The notes below the pieces were generated by a model that ran no database searches, was not told the origin of the DNA, and saw only the letters and a list, made by a program, of their open reading frames with translations. A stretch of 64,000 nt of DNA. Source: Leisingera aquaemixtae. Lineage in GTDB: Bacteria > Pseudomonadota > Alphaproteobacteria > Rhodobacterales > Rhodobacteraceae. Location of the stretch: NCBI RefSeq assembly GCF_019801145.1, contig NZ_JAHVJQ010000002.1, positions 124,001 to 188,000 of the forward strand, written 5' to 3'. A program made the position numbers and the translations under genes. This document shows positions 21,015 through 30,432 of this stretch, piece by piece. Position 1 is the first letter of the stretch, and each line of letters begins with the position of its first letter.

Positions 21015-22136
21015 TCAGACCCGCATCGGCATCACGACGTAAACGGCACTTTCGTCGTTGCCTTCGCGCATCAGGGTCGGATCGCCGGAGGAGTTGAACA
21101 TGAACACGGCGTTCTCGCGGTCCACCTGGTTGGCGATTTCCAGCAGGTACTTTGCGTTAAAGCCGATTTCCAGCCGCTCGTCATTGTAGGCGACGGCCAG
21201 CTCTTCCTCGGCGGCGCCGCTGTCGGGTGCGTTCACCGACAGGATCAGGCGGTCCTCTTCCAGCTGCAGCTTCACCGCGCGGGAGCGTTCGGAGGAAACG
21301 GTGGCAACCCGGTCAACGGCCTGTGCGAACTCGGCTGCATCCACTTCCAGACGGCGGGTGTTGCCGGCCGGGATCACGCGGGTGTAGTCGGGGAAGGTGC
21401 CGTCAATTACCTTCGACGTCAGGGTGATGTTCGGGGTGGCAAAGCGCACCTTGGTTTCCGAGACCGAGACCGCAATGTCCATGTCGTCATCATCCAGAAG
21501 CTTGCGCAGCTCGCCCACAGTCTTGCGCGGCACGATCACGCCGGGCATGTCCTCGGCACCCAGCGGCAGCTCGGCATCGATACGGGCCAAGCGGTGGCCG
21601 TCGGTGGCCACAGCGCGCAGCGCCTTGCCGCCTTCGGCACCGGCGGAGACGTGCAGGTAGACACCGTTCAGGTAATAGCGGGTCTCCTCGGTGGAGATCG
21701 CGAATTTCGACTTGTCGAACAGGCGGCGCAGCACGGCCGCCTTGGCAGCGAAGTTCGAGTGATATTCCGATGACGCCATCACCGGGAAATCCTCGCGCGG
21801 CAGGGTCGCCAGCGAGAAGTTGGAACGCCCAGCCTCGACCGCCAGGCGGCCGGTTGCGGCGTCGGCGGTCAGGGTGACCAGCGCGCCGTCGGGCAGCTTG
21901 CGGACAATCTCGTGCAGGGTGGTGGCGGCCACGGTGGTGGCGCCGGCGCGCTCCACCTGCGCGGGGGCCTTGTCGACCACCTCGATATCCAGGTCGGTGG
22001 CTCGGAACTGGACGCTGTCGCCCTCGGCTTCGATCAGCACATTCGCCAGAATCGGAATGGTGTTGCGGCGCTCGACCACAGACTGCGCCTGGGCCACGGC
22101 CTTGAGAAGCGTGCCGCGTTCGATGCTGATCTTCAT
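21015..22136 (-). CDS. dnaN: DNA polymerase III beta sliding clamp
   Basis: Processivity clamp encircling DNA, 373 aa. The start MKISIERGTLLKAVAQAQSV matches the alphaproteobacterial family, and the three clamp domains end with the conserved C-terminal YVVMPMRV. The longer open frame adds 16 residues with no support. It heads the dnaN-recF pair; dnaA is not adjacent on the upstream side. Confidence 0.97.
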   Translation of the reverse strand: MKISIERGTLLKAVAQAQSVVERRNTIPILANVLIEAEGDSVQFRATDLDIEVVDKAPAQVERAGATTVAATTLHEIVRKLPDGALVTLTADAATGRLAVEAGRSNFSLATLPREDFPVMASSEYHSNFAAKAAVLRRLFDKSKFAISTEETRYYLNGVYLHVSAGAEGGKALRAVATDGHRLARIDAELPLGAEDMPGVIVPRKTVGELRKLLDDDDMDIAVSVSETKVRFATPNITLTSKVIDGTFPDYTRVIPAGNTRRLEVDAAEFAQAVDRVATVSSERSRAVKLQLEEDRLILSVNAPDSGAAEEELAVAYNDERLEIGFNAKYLLEIANQVDRENAVFMFNSSGDPTLMREGNDESAVYVVMPMRV

Positions 22137-22394
22137 GTCCCAAATCCTCTTCGTCAGGCCCGTGTCAGTGGCCGGGACAAGCAACCTACCTGTTTACCCC
22201 TGCCGCACAAGGCTTTTTATGGATTTCTCCAAGGGATTTCCGGCGGGGTCAAGAGGGGCTGCGCGGCTGGACCGCGAAACCGGGGCAAACGTTGCAGCAG
22301 AACCCGGCGCTGCCCCCGCAGAGACAAGTATGAAAAACGCCCCGGCGCTTTGTCCGGGGCGTGATACGGGCAGGTGATTGCACAGGAGAGGTGC
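22137..22394 (-). other. dnaN upstream gap
   Basis: The gap holds the dnaN leader and, at its far end, the terminator of the preceding oxidoreductase gene. I see no DnaA boxes of the TTATCCACA type and no RNA gene. Confidence 0.4.
22332..22361 (-). terminator. Terminator after the FAD/GcvT oxidoreductase gene
   Basis: Stem CGCCCCGG (22338-22345) pairs with CCGGGGCG (22354-22361). On the minus strand it is followed by five T (22333-22337). Confidence 0.8.
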
Positions 22395-24845
22395 TTAGGC
22401 CTTCACCCGCTCCGATTTCGGATCGTACATCGGCTTCAGGGAAGCTTCGGCTTTCACCTTCACGCCGCAGACGTCGATCTCGTAGGTGGAGCCCAGCACA
22501 TCCGCTGCGCTTTCGCCCTCGCAGGGTACGTAGCCCATGCCGATGGCGGCACCCAAGGTGTGGCCGTAGTTGCCGGAGCTGAGATAGCCCACATATTTGC
22601 CGTCGCGGATGATCGGCTCGTTGTGGAACAGCAGCGGCTCGGGATCGGTCAGCTTGAACTGAACCATGCGGTTCTTGGGGCCGCTCTCCTTGCGCTCCAG
22701 CACCGCAGCCTTGCCGATGAAGTCGTCCTTGCCGGCGGCGACCGCAAAGCCGAGCCCTGCGTCGATCACATTGTCCTCGCAGGTGATGTCGTGGCCGAAG
22801 TGGCGGAAGCCCTTCTCGATCCGGCAGCTGTCCATCATGTGCATGCCGCAGAGCTTGAGCCCTAAATCCTGGCCCGCCTCCCAGAGGGTTTCGAAGGCAT
22901 GGCCGGACATCTCTGCCGGGATATAGATTTCCCAGCCAAGCTCACCCACATAGGTCACCCGGTGCACACGGGCGAGGCCCATGCCCAGTTCGATCTCTTG
23001 TGCGGTGCCGAAGGGGTTCACCTCGTTGGAGAAATCATTGGGCGACACTTTCTGCAGCAGTTCGCGGGAGTTCGGACCCATCACTGCCAGCACGCCCTCG
23101 CCTGCGGTCACATCGGTGAGCACGACGTTGAAACCGCCCTTGTTGCGCATCATCCAGGTCTGGTCGGCGAGGCGGGTCACCGCCGGTGTCACCACCAGAT
23201 AGACGGTCTCGCTCAGGCGGGTGACGGTCACATCCGCCTCGATCCCGCCGCGCGGGTTCAGGAACTGGGTGTAGACGATCTTGCCCGCGGGAACCGAGAC
23301 ATTGGCGCCGCAGATGTAGTTCAGGAACTTTTCCGCATCCGGGCCTTCGACGCGGATTTTGCCGAAGGAGGACATGTCGTACATGCCGACATTTTCCCGC
23401 ACAGCGCGATGTTCAGCGGCGGAATTTTCGAACCAGTTCTGGCGCTTCCAGCTGTATTGGTACTCGCGCTCCTGGCCTTCGTTTGCAAACCAGTTGGCGC
23501 GCTCCCAGCCGCCGATTTCGCCAAAGACGGCGCCCTGTTCCTTGAAGTGGTAGTGGAACGGAGTGCGGCGCACGCCGCGGGCCGTGGCCTTCTGGCGGTA
23601 GGGGAAATGGTCTGCATACAGCAGGCCCAGGGTCTCTTTCGAACGCTCGAACAGATAATGCTTGTTGCCCTGGAACGGGTGCATGCGGGAGATGTCCACA
23701 TCGCCGAGGTCAAACGGCTTCTGGCCGTCTTCCATCCACTGCGCCAGCGCCATGCCGGCGCCGCCTGCGGACTGAATGCCGATCGAGTTGAAGCCAGCGG
23801 CGACCCAGAAGTTGTCCATCTCCGGCGCCAGGCCGAGGTGGTAGGCGTCGTCCGGGGTAAAGGATTCCGGTCCGTTGAAGAACGTGTGGATACCAGCCTC
23901 CGCCAGCATCGGCATCCGGTTGCAGGCGGCCTCCAGGATCGGCTCGAAGTGGTCGAAGTCCTCGGGCAGCTGGTCGAACTCGAAGCTGTCGGGGATGCCC
24001 TTCATAGCCCAGGGCTTGGCGTTGGGTTCAAAGGCACCCAAAAGGATCTTGCCGGCGTCTTCCTTGTAATAGGCGCATTCGTCCGGCACCCGCAGCACCG
24101 GCATCTGGGTCAGGCCTTCGATGCCTTCGGTCACGATGTAGAAGTGCTCGCAGGCGTGCAGCGGCACGTTGACGCCTGCCATGCGGCCGACCTCATGCCC
24201 CCACATGCCGGCACAGTTCACCACCATGTCGGCTTCGATGTGGCCTTGCAACTGGCCATCATCGCTGACCCAGTCAACGCCGGTGACGCGGCGGCCGTTT
24301 TTGGAGATGCCGGTGACCTTGATCCGCTCCTTGACCAGCGCGCCGCGCTGGCGGGCGCCTTTGGCCAGGGCCAGCGCGATGTTGGCCGGATCGCCCTGCC
24401 CGTCCTTCGGCAGCCATACGCCGGCGGTCACGTCGCCCACATTCAAGTGCTCGTAGCGGGCTTTGACTTCCTCGGGGGAGATTTCCTCAACTTCGACACC
24501 AAACGCGCGCGCCATGGCGGCCTGGCGGAAGATCTCTTCCTTGCGCTCTTCGGTCAGGGCCACGGTGATCGAGCCGCAACGCTTGAAGCCGGTGGCGACG
24601 CCGGTTTCCTCCTCCAGCGAGCCGTAGAGCTCCTGGCTGTATTTTGCCAGTTTGGTCATGTTGGCAGTAGCACGCAACTGGGCGATCAGGCCCGCGGCGT
24701 GCCAGGTGGTGCCGGAGGTCAGCTGTTTGCGCTCCAGCAGAACCACATCCTTCCAGCCGAGCTTGGTCAGGTGATAAGCCACCGAGCAGCCGATCACGCC
24801 GCCGCCGATAATCACCACGCGGGCCTTGTTGGGAAGATCGCTCAT
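22395..24845 (-). CDS. FAD-dependent oxidoreductase fused to GcvT (dimethylglycine/sarcosine dehydrogenase type)
   Basis: Oxidative N-demethylase, 816 aa. The N-terminal DAO-type FAD domain has VVIIGGGVIGCSVAYHL, and WHAAG carries His49, the position of covalent FAD attachment in dimethylglycine and sarcosine dehydrogenases. The C-terminal half is GcvT/GCV_T_C, which captures the methyl carbon on tetrahydrofolate. The start has AGGAG 7 nt upstream; the longer frame is unsupported. It is adjacent to an AraC-type regulator and paralogous to the protein at 27970-30417. The exact methylated substrate is not readable; dimethylglycine or sarcosine are the best guesses. Confidence 0.88.
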   Translation of the reverse strand: MSDLPNKARVVIIGGGVIGCSVAYHLTKLGWKDVVLLERKQLTSGTTWHAAGLIAQLRATANMTKLAKYSQELYGSLEEETGVATGFKRCGSITVALTEERKEEIFRQAAMARAFGVEVEEISPEEVKARYEHLNVGDVTAGVWLPKDGQGDPANIALALAKGARQRGALVKERIKVTGISKNGRRVTGVDWVSDDGQLQGHIEADMVVNCAGMWGHEVGRMAGVNVPLHACEHFYIVTEGIEGLTQMPVLRVPDECAYYKEDAGKILLGAFEPNAKPWAMKGIPDSFEFDQLPEDFDHFEPILEAACNRMPMLAEAGIHTFFNGPESFTPDDAYHLGLAPEMDNFWVAAGFNSIGIQSAGGAGMALAQWMEDGQKPFDLGDVDISRMHPFQGNKHYLFERSKETLGLLYADHFPYRQKATARGVRRTPFHYHFKEQGAVFGEIGGWERANWFANEGQEREYQYSWKRQNWFENSAAEHRAVRENVGMYDMSSFGKIRVEGPDAEKFLNYICGANVSVPAGKIVYTQFLNPRGGIEADVTVTRLSETVYLVVTPAVTRLADQTWMMRNKGGFNVVLTDVTAGEGVLAVMGPNSRELLQKVSPNDFSNEVNPFGTAQEIELGMGLARVHRVTYVGELGWEIYIPAEMSGHAFETLWEAGQDLGLKLCGMHMMDSCRIEKGFRHFGHDITCEDNVIDAGLGFAVAAGKDDFIGKAAVLERKESGPKNRMVQFKLTDPEPLLFHNEPIIRDGKYVGYLSSGNYGHTLGAAIGMGYVPCEGESAADVLGSTYEIDVCGVKVKAEASLKPMYDPKSERVKA

Positions 24846-24866
24846 ATCATCGCTCCTGAATGAGAG

Positions 24867-24900
24867 TTTGCGCCTGATTATCATGAATAGGCGGCGCAAA
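24867..24900. promoter_or_regulatory. Inverted repeat upstream of the oxidoreductase gene
   Basis: TTTGCGCC (24867-24874) and GGCGCAAA (24893-24900) form 8-bp arms with an 18-nt spacer, 22-55 nt upstream of the start at 24845. This is a plausible site for the neighbouring AraC-type regulator, but no consensus is available to confirm it. Confidence 0.35.
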
Positions 24901-24928
24901 ATGCATCAAAAACGCCAGACTCCCGAGG

Positions 24929-25942
24929 CTATTCTCCGGCCTTGAGGATTTTTTCCGGGCTGTCCTCGCCCAGTCGGCGGCGCTTGCGCAGAGCAAAGGG
25001 CGTGATGCCAAAGAAGCTCTTGTAAAGGCTGGAGAATCCGTTCGGAAAGCCGCAGGCAAGACCGATCTCGCGGACGCTCATGGTGGTATTGAGCAGGAGA
25101 TTGTTGGCCTTGGAGAGCCGCATTTCCCTGTAAAACCCATTGGGAGTGGTTCCCAGGAAGGTCCGGAACTTGCGCTCCAGAGAGCGGGTGGAAATGCCCA
25201 GTTCATCGACTATGTCGCTGATCGGCACCGGTTCCTCGATGTTGTCCTGCATGATGCGGATGCAGTGGTCCAAGTCGCTGTCGCCAGTGATGGTTGGCTT
25301 GGCGCCGGCAAAGGGCTGCAGCGAAGAGAAGTCGCGCACCTGTTCGTGCAGCATGATGTTGCCCACGGTCATCTGCGCCGCAGCAGAAGTCAGCCTGCCG
25401 ACCAGCGCCAGGATGATGTCGACGGTGGATCCCATGCCGGCGCAGGTCACAACCGGCCCGTCTTCGCTGGCCAGCGCATGGCTGGAATCATTCAGCCCCA
25501 TCCGCTCGCGCAGCAGGGCGGAGTTCTCCCAATGGGTCGTCAGCCGCCCGGCCGCGCCGCCCTGGTCGCGGATATAGCGGGCAGCGGCCTCGGCCAGCAG
25601 GTAGACCTTGATATCGCGGCAGGTGTAGCTGGAGATCACCCGTCCCAGGCTGAGGCCCGGATGATCCGGGTCCGAGTTGCCAAGGAAGAAGGCGAAATCC
25701 GCGTCCGGCTTGGCCGCGAAGGGTTCGGTATCCACGCTGAGGCCCGCCCGGCAGCCCACCCGGCCGCCCTGCAGCGAGCGGACGGTCCATTTGAACGGCG
25801 GCTGGGCCAGCACGCGATTGGCGATCCGCAGCACCTCCAGGATCGCCGACATCTCGATCAGCACGAAACCTTCGGTGACGATGATGTCAATGTGCCAGAC
25901 CCGGGCCGGGTCTGCCGCTTTCAGTTTTTCCGGAGCTGCCAT
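24929..25942 (-). CDS. GlxA-family AraC-type regulator (GbdR-like)
   Basis: Transcription activator, 337 aa. The N-terminal DJ-1/PfpI-like amidotransferase-fold domain (about 15-200) senses a ligand, and the C-terminal AraC double helix-turn-helix (about 235-330) includes ISTRSLERKFRTFLGTTPNGFYRE and IGLACGFPNGFSSLYKSFFG. Members such as GbdR and CdhR control betaine, dimethylglycine and carnitine catabolism, which fits the flanking demethylases. The start follows GGGGAGGGG. It ends 83 nt before the first FAD/GcvT gene, its likely target. Confidence 0.88.
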   Translation of the reverse strand: MAAPEKLKAADPARVWHIDIIVTEGFVLIEMSAILEVLRIANRVLAQPPFKWTVRSLQGGRVGCRAGLSVDTEPFAAKPDADFAFFLGNSDPDHPGLSLGRVISSYTCRDIKVYLLAEAAARYIRDQGGAAGRLTTHWENSALLRERMGLNDSSHALASEDGPVVTCAGMGSTVDIILALVGRLTSAAAQMTVGNIMLHEQVRDFSSLQPFAGAKPTITGDSDLDHCIRIMQDNIEEPVPISDIVDELGISTRSLERKFRTFLGTTPNGFYREMRLSKANNLLLNTTMSVREIGLACGFPNGFSSLYKSFFGITPFALRKRRRLGEDSPEKILKAGE

Positions 25943-25960
25943 GCTGATCCCCTCCCCTGG

Positions 25961-26857
25961 TCAGACGATCCGATGCCCGGCCGCGCGCAAGCAGCGGGCC
26001 AGTTCGGCAATATGGTCCGGGCCGACTTCGCAGCAGCCGCCGACGATGGTAGCGCCTTGGGCAACCCAGCCCATGGCAAATTCCGCGTAGGCCCTGGGCC
26101 CCAGATCCTGGCGCTGCTCCAGCGCGTCCACGGTCGGGGCATCCTGCAGGAAGCCCTCGGATATCCGGGTGAAGCCGTTGGCATAAGCGCCGAAGGGCTT
26201 GCCGAAGCTCTTCACGATTTCCAGGCCTGCGCCGACGACCTCTGGGCGCGAACAGTTGATCAGAAGCGCCTCCGGCTGGAATTCCTCAACCAGCGTCGCG
26301 AGGTCAGCCAGCGGCTCGCCGGAGCGCAGCAGCGTTCCGTCCTCATCGGAAACCGAGGCTGCCAGCCACACCGGTTTGGCCGTACCGGCGCAGCCGAGCA
26401 AGGCGCCCCTGGCCTGTTCAACCGAGGACACGGTTTCGATCAGGAACAGATCCGCCTGCGGCTCCAGCAGCTGAACAAGCTCTGCGTAGACAGGTGCGGC
26501 CTCCTGGTGCGGCGGGCAGATGTCCGGGCGGTAAGAGGCAATCAGCGGCCCAAGCGCAGCAGCAACGCGGCCCGATCCGTGGGCGTCCCGTGCAACGGTT
26601 GCCTGTGCAGCGGCCTTGGCCAGCAATTCTTCGAAATGCTCCTCGATCCCGGCGCGGGCCAAACGGTCGCGCAGCACCGCATAGGTGTTCATGGTGGCAA
26701 CCGTTGCCCCGGCAGCAAAGTAGTCCGCGTGAATGCCGCCGACCACATCCGGCTTTTCGATCATCACGGAGGTTGACCACAGTGGCGTCGCCCGGTCGCC
26801 GGACCGTTTGACGACCTCCTGCCCGATCGAGCCGTCAAGGAGGATGATTTCTGTCAT
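25961..26857 (-). CDS. Homocysteine S-methyltransferase family protein (betaine-homocysteine type)
   Basis: Zinc-dependent methyl transfer from a donor to homocysteine giving methionine, 298 aa. The expected zinc ligands are Cys202 (INCSRP) and Cys275-Cys276 (GGCCEVGP); ETVSSVEQA is the conserved strand near 141. It overlaps the upstream MDR gene by ATGA. With two demethylating dehydrogenases nearby, glycine betaine or a related methyl donor is likely, but S-methylmethionine cannot be excluded from sequence alone. Confidence 0.87.
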   Translation of the reverse strand: MTEIILLDGSIGQEVVKRSGDRATPLWSTSVMIEKPDVVGGIHADYFAAGATVATMNTYAVLRDRLARAGIEEHFEELLAKAAAQATVARDAHGSGRVAAALGPLIASYRPDICPPHQEAAPVYAELVQLLEPQADLFLIETVSSVEQARGALLGCAGTAKPVWLAASVSDEDGTLLRSGEPLADLATLVEEFQPEALLINCSRPEVVGAGLEIVKSFGKPFGAYANGFTRISEGFLQDAPTVDALEQRQDLGPRAYAEFAMGWVAQGATIVGGCCEVGPDHIAELARCLRAAGHRIV

Positions 26858-27924
26858 GGGGCCTCCTGCGGGGGAATCAGGACCAGTTTGCCCGGAAACG
26901 CCTTGCTCATGAAATCGGCTTGCGCCCGGACGATGTCCTGCAGGGGATAGGTTGCCGAGACCAAGGGGCGGATTGTGCCGGAATTGATCAGTTCCACCAG
27001 TTCGGCAAAGACCGCACGCGGGGAGAAGGTGCAGCCGTGGATGGTGATGTCGCGCAGGTAAATCTCACGCAGGTCCGCTGTGACGATCGGTCCGGCAATG
27101 GCGCCGGAGACCGCGTAATGCCCGCCGGGCCGCAGCGCCTGTATCAGCGCGGGCCAGGCCGGGCCGCCGACCACGTCGATGACGGCGTCGTAGCGTCCAG
27201 GTTCAGGAACCTCATCGCGGCCGATAATGCTGCCCGCCCCCATCGCGGTCACCGCCTCCGCCTTGGCGGGCGATGTCTGGCCGGTCACTTGCGCACCAAG
27301 ATGGGCCGCCAGCTGCACCGCGGCCAGCCCGACCCCGCCGGAAGCGCCAGTCACCAGCACCCGCTGGCCACCAGAGACACCGGCCCGGTGCAGCAGGTTC
27401 CAGGCGGTTCCATAGGCACAGGGCATGGCCGCAATCTCGGTATCTGACAGGGGAGAGGCGCTGACATCGAACAGCTCTGCCGCGTCAGTCAGGCAGTATT
27501 GTGCGAAAGCACCGTCAAGCTCTGACCCTAGGGCGACAAAGGCCACCGGATTGTCCGGCTGCGGCCGGGGAATATTGATCTGGCTGGTGACCCGCTGCCC
27601 CACGCGGATGGCACCGGTACCGGTGCCGGTCTGAACCACCACGCCGCACAGGTCGCCGCCTTGGATGCGGGGGAAGCTCAGGGCGCCGCCCCAGCCGCCG
27701 GCCTCGACCTCTGCGTCATCGCCGACCGTATCGGTGGCCCCCGTCACATCTGACGAATACCAGCCGATCCGGGTGTTGATGTCGGTGTTGTTGACGCCGG
27801 CCGCCAGAACCTTGACCAGCACCTGCCCCGGCCCAGGGACCGGAACAGGAATATCTTCACGCCATTCGAGCGCATCCGGCCCGCCATGCCGGGTCAAACA
27901 GACGCCTTTCATCATCTGGGCCAT
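26854..27924 (-). CDS. Zinc-type alcohol dehydrogenase / quinone oxidoreductase family (MDR)
   Basis: NAD(P)H-dependent medium-chain oxidoreductase, 356 aa. It has an N-terminal GroES-like domain (GVNNTDINTRIGW) and a Rossmann motif VTGASGGVGLAAVQLAAHLGA near residue 195. The cysteines of structural or catalytic zinc are mostly absent, so it resembles the zinc-independent quinone reductase branch. The start follows AGGAGGC. It is in the operon between the second FAD/GcvT gene and the methyltransferase; its role in the pathway is unclear. Confidence 0.85.
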   Translation of the reverse strand: MAQMMKGVCLTRHGGPDALEWREDIPVPVPGPGQVLVKVLAAGVNNTDINTRIGWYSSDVTGATDTVGDDAEVEAGGWGGALSFPRIQGGDLCGVVVQTGTGTGAIRVGQRVTSQINIPRPQPDNPVAFVALGSELDGAFAQYCLTDAAELFDVSASPLSDTEIAAMPCAYGTAWNLLHRAGVSGGQRVLVTGASGGVGLAAVQLAAHLGAQVTGQTSPAKAEAVTAMGAGSIIGRDEVPEPGRYDAVIDVVGGPAWPALIQALRPGGHYAVSGAIAGPIVTADLREIYLRDITIHGCTFSPRAVFAELVELINSGTIRPLVSATYPLQDIVRAQADFMSKAFPGKLVLIPPQEAP

Positions 27925-27969
27925 CGCTGAAGCCTCCTGAATTAAGCGTGACGGGCCGACCGTAGCACA

Positions 27970-30417
27970 TCAGGCGCGCAGGCGCTCGTTGGCCGGATCC
28001 CACAGCGGTTCATCTTTCTGAACCACCGCGCGGCACTTCTCGCCGTAGATCTCGACCTCCAGCTCGGTGCCCGGCACGGCCAGCTCAGGGCGCACCATGC
28101 CCAGCGCGATGGAGGCGTTCACACGGTAGCCCCAATCACCGGAGGTGGTTTCGCCCACGATCTCGCCATCTTTCCAGATGCAGGACATGTAAGGTGCATC
28201 GGCGTCGCCAGCCTCTACGATCAGGGTCACAAAGGACTTTTTCACGCCCTGCTGCTTTTCGTTCTGAATCGCAGCTTTGCCCGGGAAGTCCTGCGGCTTA
28301 TCCAGCTTGACGAAACGCTCCAGCCCGCCTTCGAGAAGCGAGTAGTCGGTGCTGAGGTCGCCTTTCCAGGTGCGGTAGCCCTTCTCGATACGCAGGGAAT
28401 TCAGCGCATACATGCCGAACGGCTTGGCACCGCCTGCGAGCAAGGCATCATAGATTGCCGGCTGATGCTCATTGGCGCAATGCACCTCCCAGCCCAGCTC
28501 GCCGGCAAAGGACACCCGCGCCAGGAAGGCGGGTTTGCCCGCGACGGTGGCTTCCTGGTGGGTCAGCCAGCCAAGCGACAGGTCGGCGTCGGAGATACCT
28601 GCAAACAGCTCACGCGATTTCGGACCGGTGACGATCATGGTCGCGAATTCGGTGGTGCGGTCGGACAGGGTCAGGCCTGCGGGCAGCGCCTTCTTCAGGA
28701 TCTCGAAGTCGTGCCACTGGGCCGAGCCTGCGGTGATCATGGTAAAGTGGTCTTCGCCGTGACGGACACAGGACATCTCGGTCAGGATACGGCCGCGGTC
28801 GTCCGAGAAGTAAACGAGGTTCATCCGGCCCACCTTGGGCAGACCGCCGGTCACGAGGCCGCGCAGGAATTCCGCGGCGCCTTCGCCTTCGAGATTGAAG
28901 CGGGAGAAGCCCGGCAGATCCAGTACGCCGACACCATCGCGGACTGCTTCGCATTCTTCCTGGATGCGCTGCTGCCACGGGCCGGAGCGGGCCCAGGTAT
29001 GGGTCGATTCTTCGGAGGTGTCGTCACCCGGTTGCGCGAACCAGTTGGCGCGTTCCCAGCCGTTATAGGCGCCCATCACGCCGCCTAGTTCTTTGATCTT
29101 GGTATGAACTTGGCTGACCTTCTTGTCGCGCGCGGCCGGCCACTCGTGGTGCGGGAAGTGCATGGCGTATTCGTTGCCGTAAACTTCCATGCCTTTCTGG
29201 TTGCAGTAGTCCTGGTCGGTGTAGTCGGTGTAGCGGCGCGGATCGACGGCCCACATGTCCCACTCAGTATGGCCATCGACGATCCACTCGGCCAGCACCT
29301 TGCCGGCGCCGCCGCCCTGGGCAATGCCGAAGGTAAAGCTATGTGCCTCGAAGGCGTTTTTAACACCCGGCATCGGGCCGATCATCGGTAGGCCATCGGG
29401 CGCATATGGGATCGGACCATTGATCACGCTGGAAACACCGGAGGTCGCCATCAGCGGCACCCGCTCCATCGCATCGGTGACAATATCCTCGATCCGGTCC
29501 AAGTCTTCCTGCCATAGCTGGAACGAGAAGTCCTCAGGCATCGGATCGTCTTCGGTCAGCCAGTGGCCTTTGCAGTTCGGCTCGTAGGGGCCGAGATTGT
29601 AGCCGTGCTTTTCCTGGCGCAGGTAGTAGGACACGTCCACATCGCGGATCAGGGGCAGCTTGCCGCCGTGCTCCTTCGACCAGGCTTCGACCTCGGGGAT
29701 CTGTTCGGTCAGCAGATACTGGTGCTCCATCACCATGGCAGGCACGGTCCGGCCGCCGTAGGGCTTGAACATCTCGCCCACGCGCTGCGCGTAGTAACCG
29801 GCGGCGTTCACCACGTAGTCACAATCAATGTCACCCTTTTCGGTGTGCACGGTCCAGGTGCCGTCTTCGTGCTGGGTCACACCAGTCGCCGGGGTGAAGC
29901 GCAGGATCTTCGCGCCCATGTCGCGCGCACCCTTGGCCAGGGCCTGGGTCAGCTGTGCCGGGTCGATGTCGCCATCGGTCGGATCATAGAGAACCCCTGC
30001 CAGGTCGTGTGTCTCGAGGAAGGGATAGTGTTCCTTGGTTTCCTCCGGGGTCCACATTTCCATCGGGATACCCTGGTAGCGGCCCATGGACATGGCGCGT
30101 TCGAATTCCTGCATCCGCTCTTTGGTGTGTGCAAGGCGGATCGAGCCCGAAACATGGTAGTTCATCGGGTAGTCGACCTCTTCGGCCAAGCCTGAATAAA
30201 GCTCGGTCGAGTAGCGCTGCATGTTCATGATCGCCCAAGACGTCGAGAAGGTCGGCACATTGCCGGCCGCGTGCCAGGTCGAGCCGGCAGTTAGCTCGTT
30301 CTTCTCCAGCAGAACACAATCGGTCCAGCCTTTCTTGGCCAGATGATAAAGCGATGAGCAGCCGACGACGCCGCCGCCGATGATGACCACACGGGCCTTG
30401 GTTGGAAAATCAGACAT
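27970..30417 (-). CDS. FAD-dependent oxidoreductase fused to GcvT, second copy
   Basis: Oxidative N-demethylase, 815 aa, with the same architecture as the protein at 22395-24845: VVIIGGGVVGCSSLYHL at the N-terminus, His49 in AGSTWHAAG for covalent FAD, a middle domain, and C-terminal GcvT/GCV_T_C (LEGGLERFVKLDKP, SGDWGYRVNASIALG). It probably removes methyl groups from a dimethylglycine- or sarcosine-like substrate and passes them to tetrahydrofolate. The start follows GGGAGC. It lies 15 nt downstream of the GFA-type gene. Two copies suggest two consecutive demethylations or different substrates. Confidence 0.88.
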   Translation of the reverse strand: MSDFPTKARVVIIGGGVVGCSSLYHLAKKGWTDCVLLEKNELTAGSTWHAAGNVPTFSTSWAIMNMQRYSTELYSGLAEEVDYPMNYHVSGSIRLAHTKERMQEFERAMSMGRYQGIPMEMWTPEETKEHYPFLETHDLAGVLYDPTDGDIDPAQLTQALAKGARDMGAKILRFTPATGVTQHEDGTWTVHTEKGDIDCDYVVNAAGYYAQRVGEMFKPYGGRTVPAMVMEHQYLLTEQIPEVEAWSKEHGGKLPLIRDVDVSYYLRQEKHGYNLGPYEPNCKGHWLTEDDPMPEDFSFQLWQEDLDRIEDIVTDAMERVPLMATSGVSSVINGPIPYAPDGLPMIGPMPGVKNAFEAHSFTFGIAQGGGAGKVLAEWIVDGHTEWDMWAVDPRRYTDYTDQDYCNQKGMEVYGNEYAMHFPHHEWPAARDKKVSQVHTKIKELGGVMGAYNGWERANWFAQPGDDTSEESTHTWARSGPWQQRIQEECEAVRDGVGVLDLPGFSRFNLEGEGAAEFLRGLVTGGLPKVGRMNLVYFSDDRGRILTEMSCVRHGEDHFTMITAGSAQWHDFEILKKALPAGLTLSDRTTEFATMIVTGPKSRELFAGISDADLSLGWLTHQEATVAGKPAFLARVSFAGELGWEVHCANEHQPAIYDALLAGGAKPFGMYALNSLRIEKGYRTWKGDLSTDYSLLEGGLERFVKLDKPQDFPGKAAIQNEKQQGVKKSFVTLIVEAGDADAPYMSCIWKDGEIVGETTSGDWGYRVNASIALGMVRPELAVPGTELEVEIYGEKCRAVVQKDEPLWDPANERLRA

Positions 30418-30432
30418 GTTCGCTCCCTAGTC

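Noticed and set aside
22137-22394. Chromosome origin next to dnaN
   Set aside because: No TTATCCACA-type DnaA boxes, no AT-rich unwinding element, and dnaA is not adjacent.
22899-24863. Long open frame on the plus strand across the FAD/GcvT gene
   Set aside because: Antisense shadow of the paralogous dehydrogenase; no start signal.
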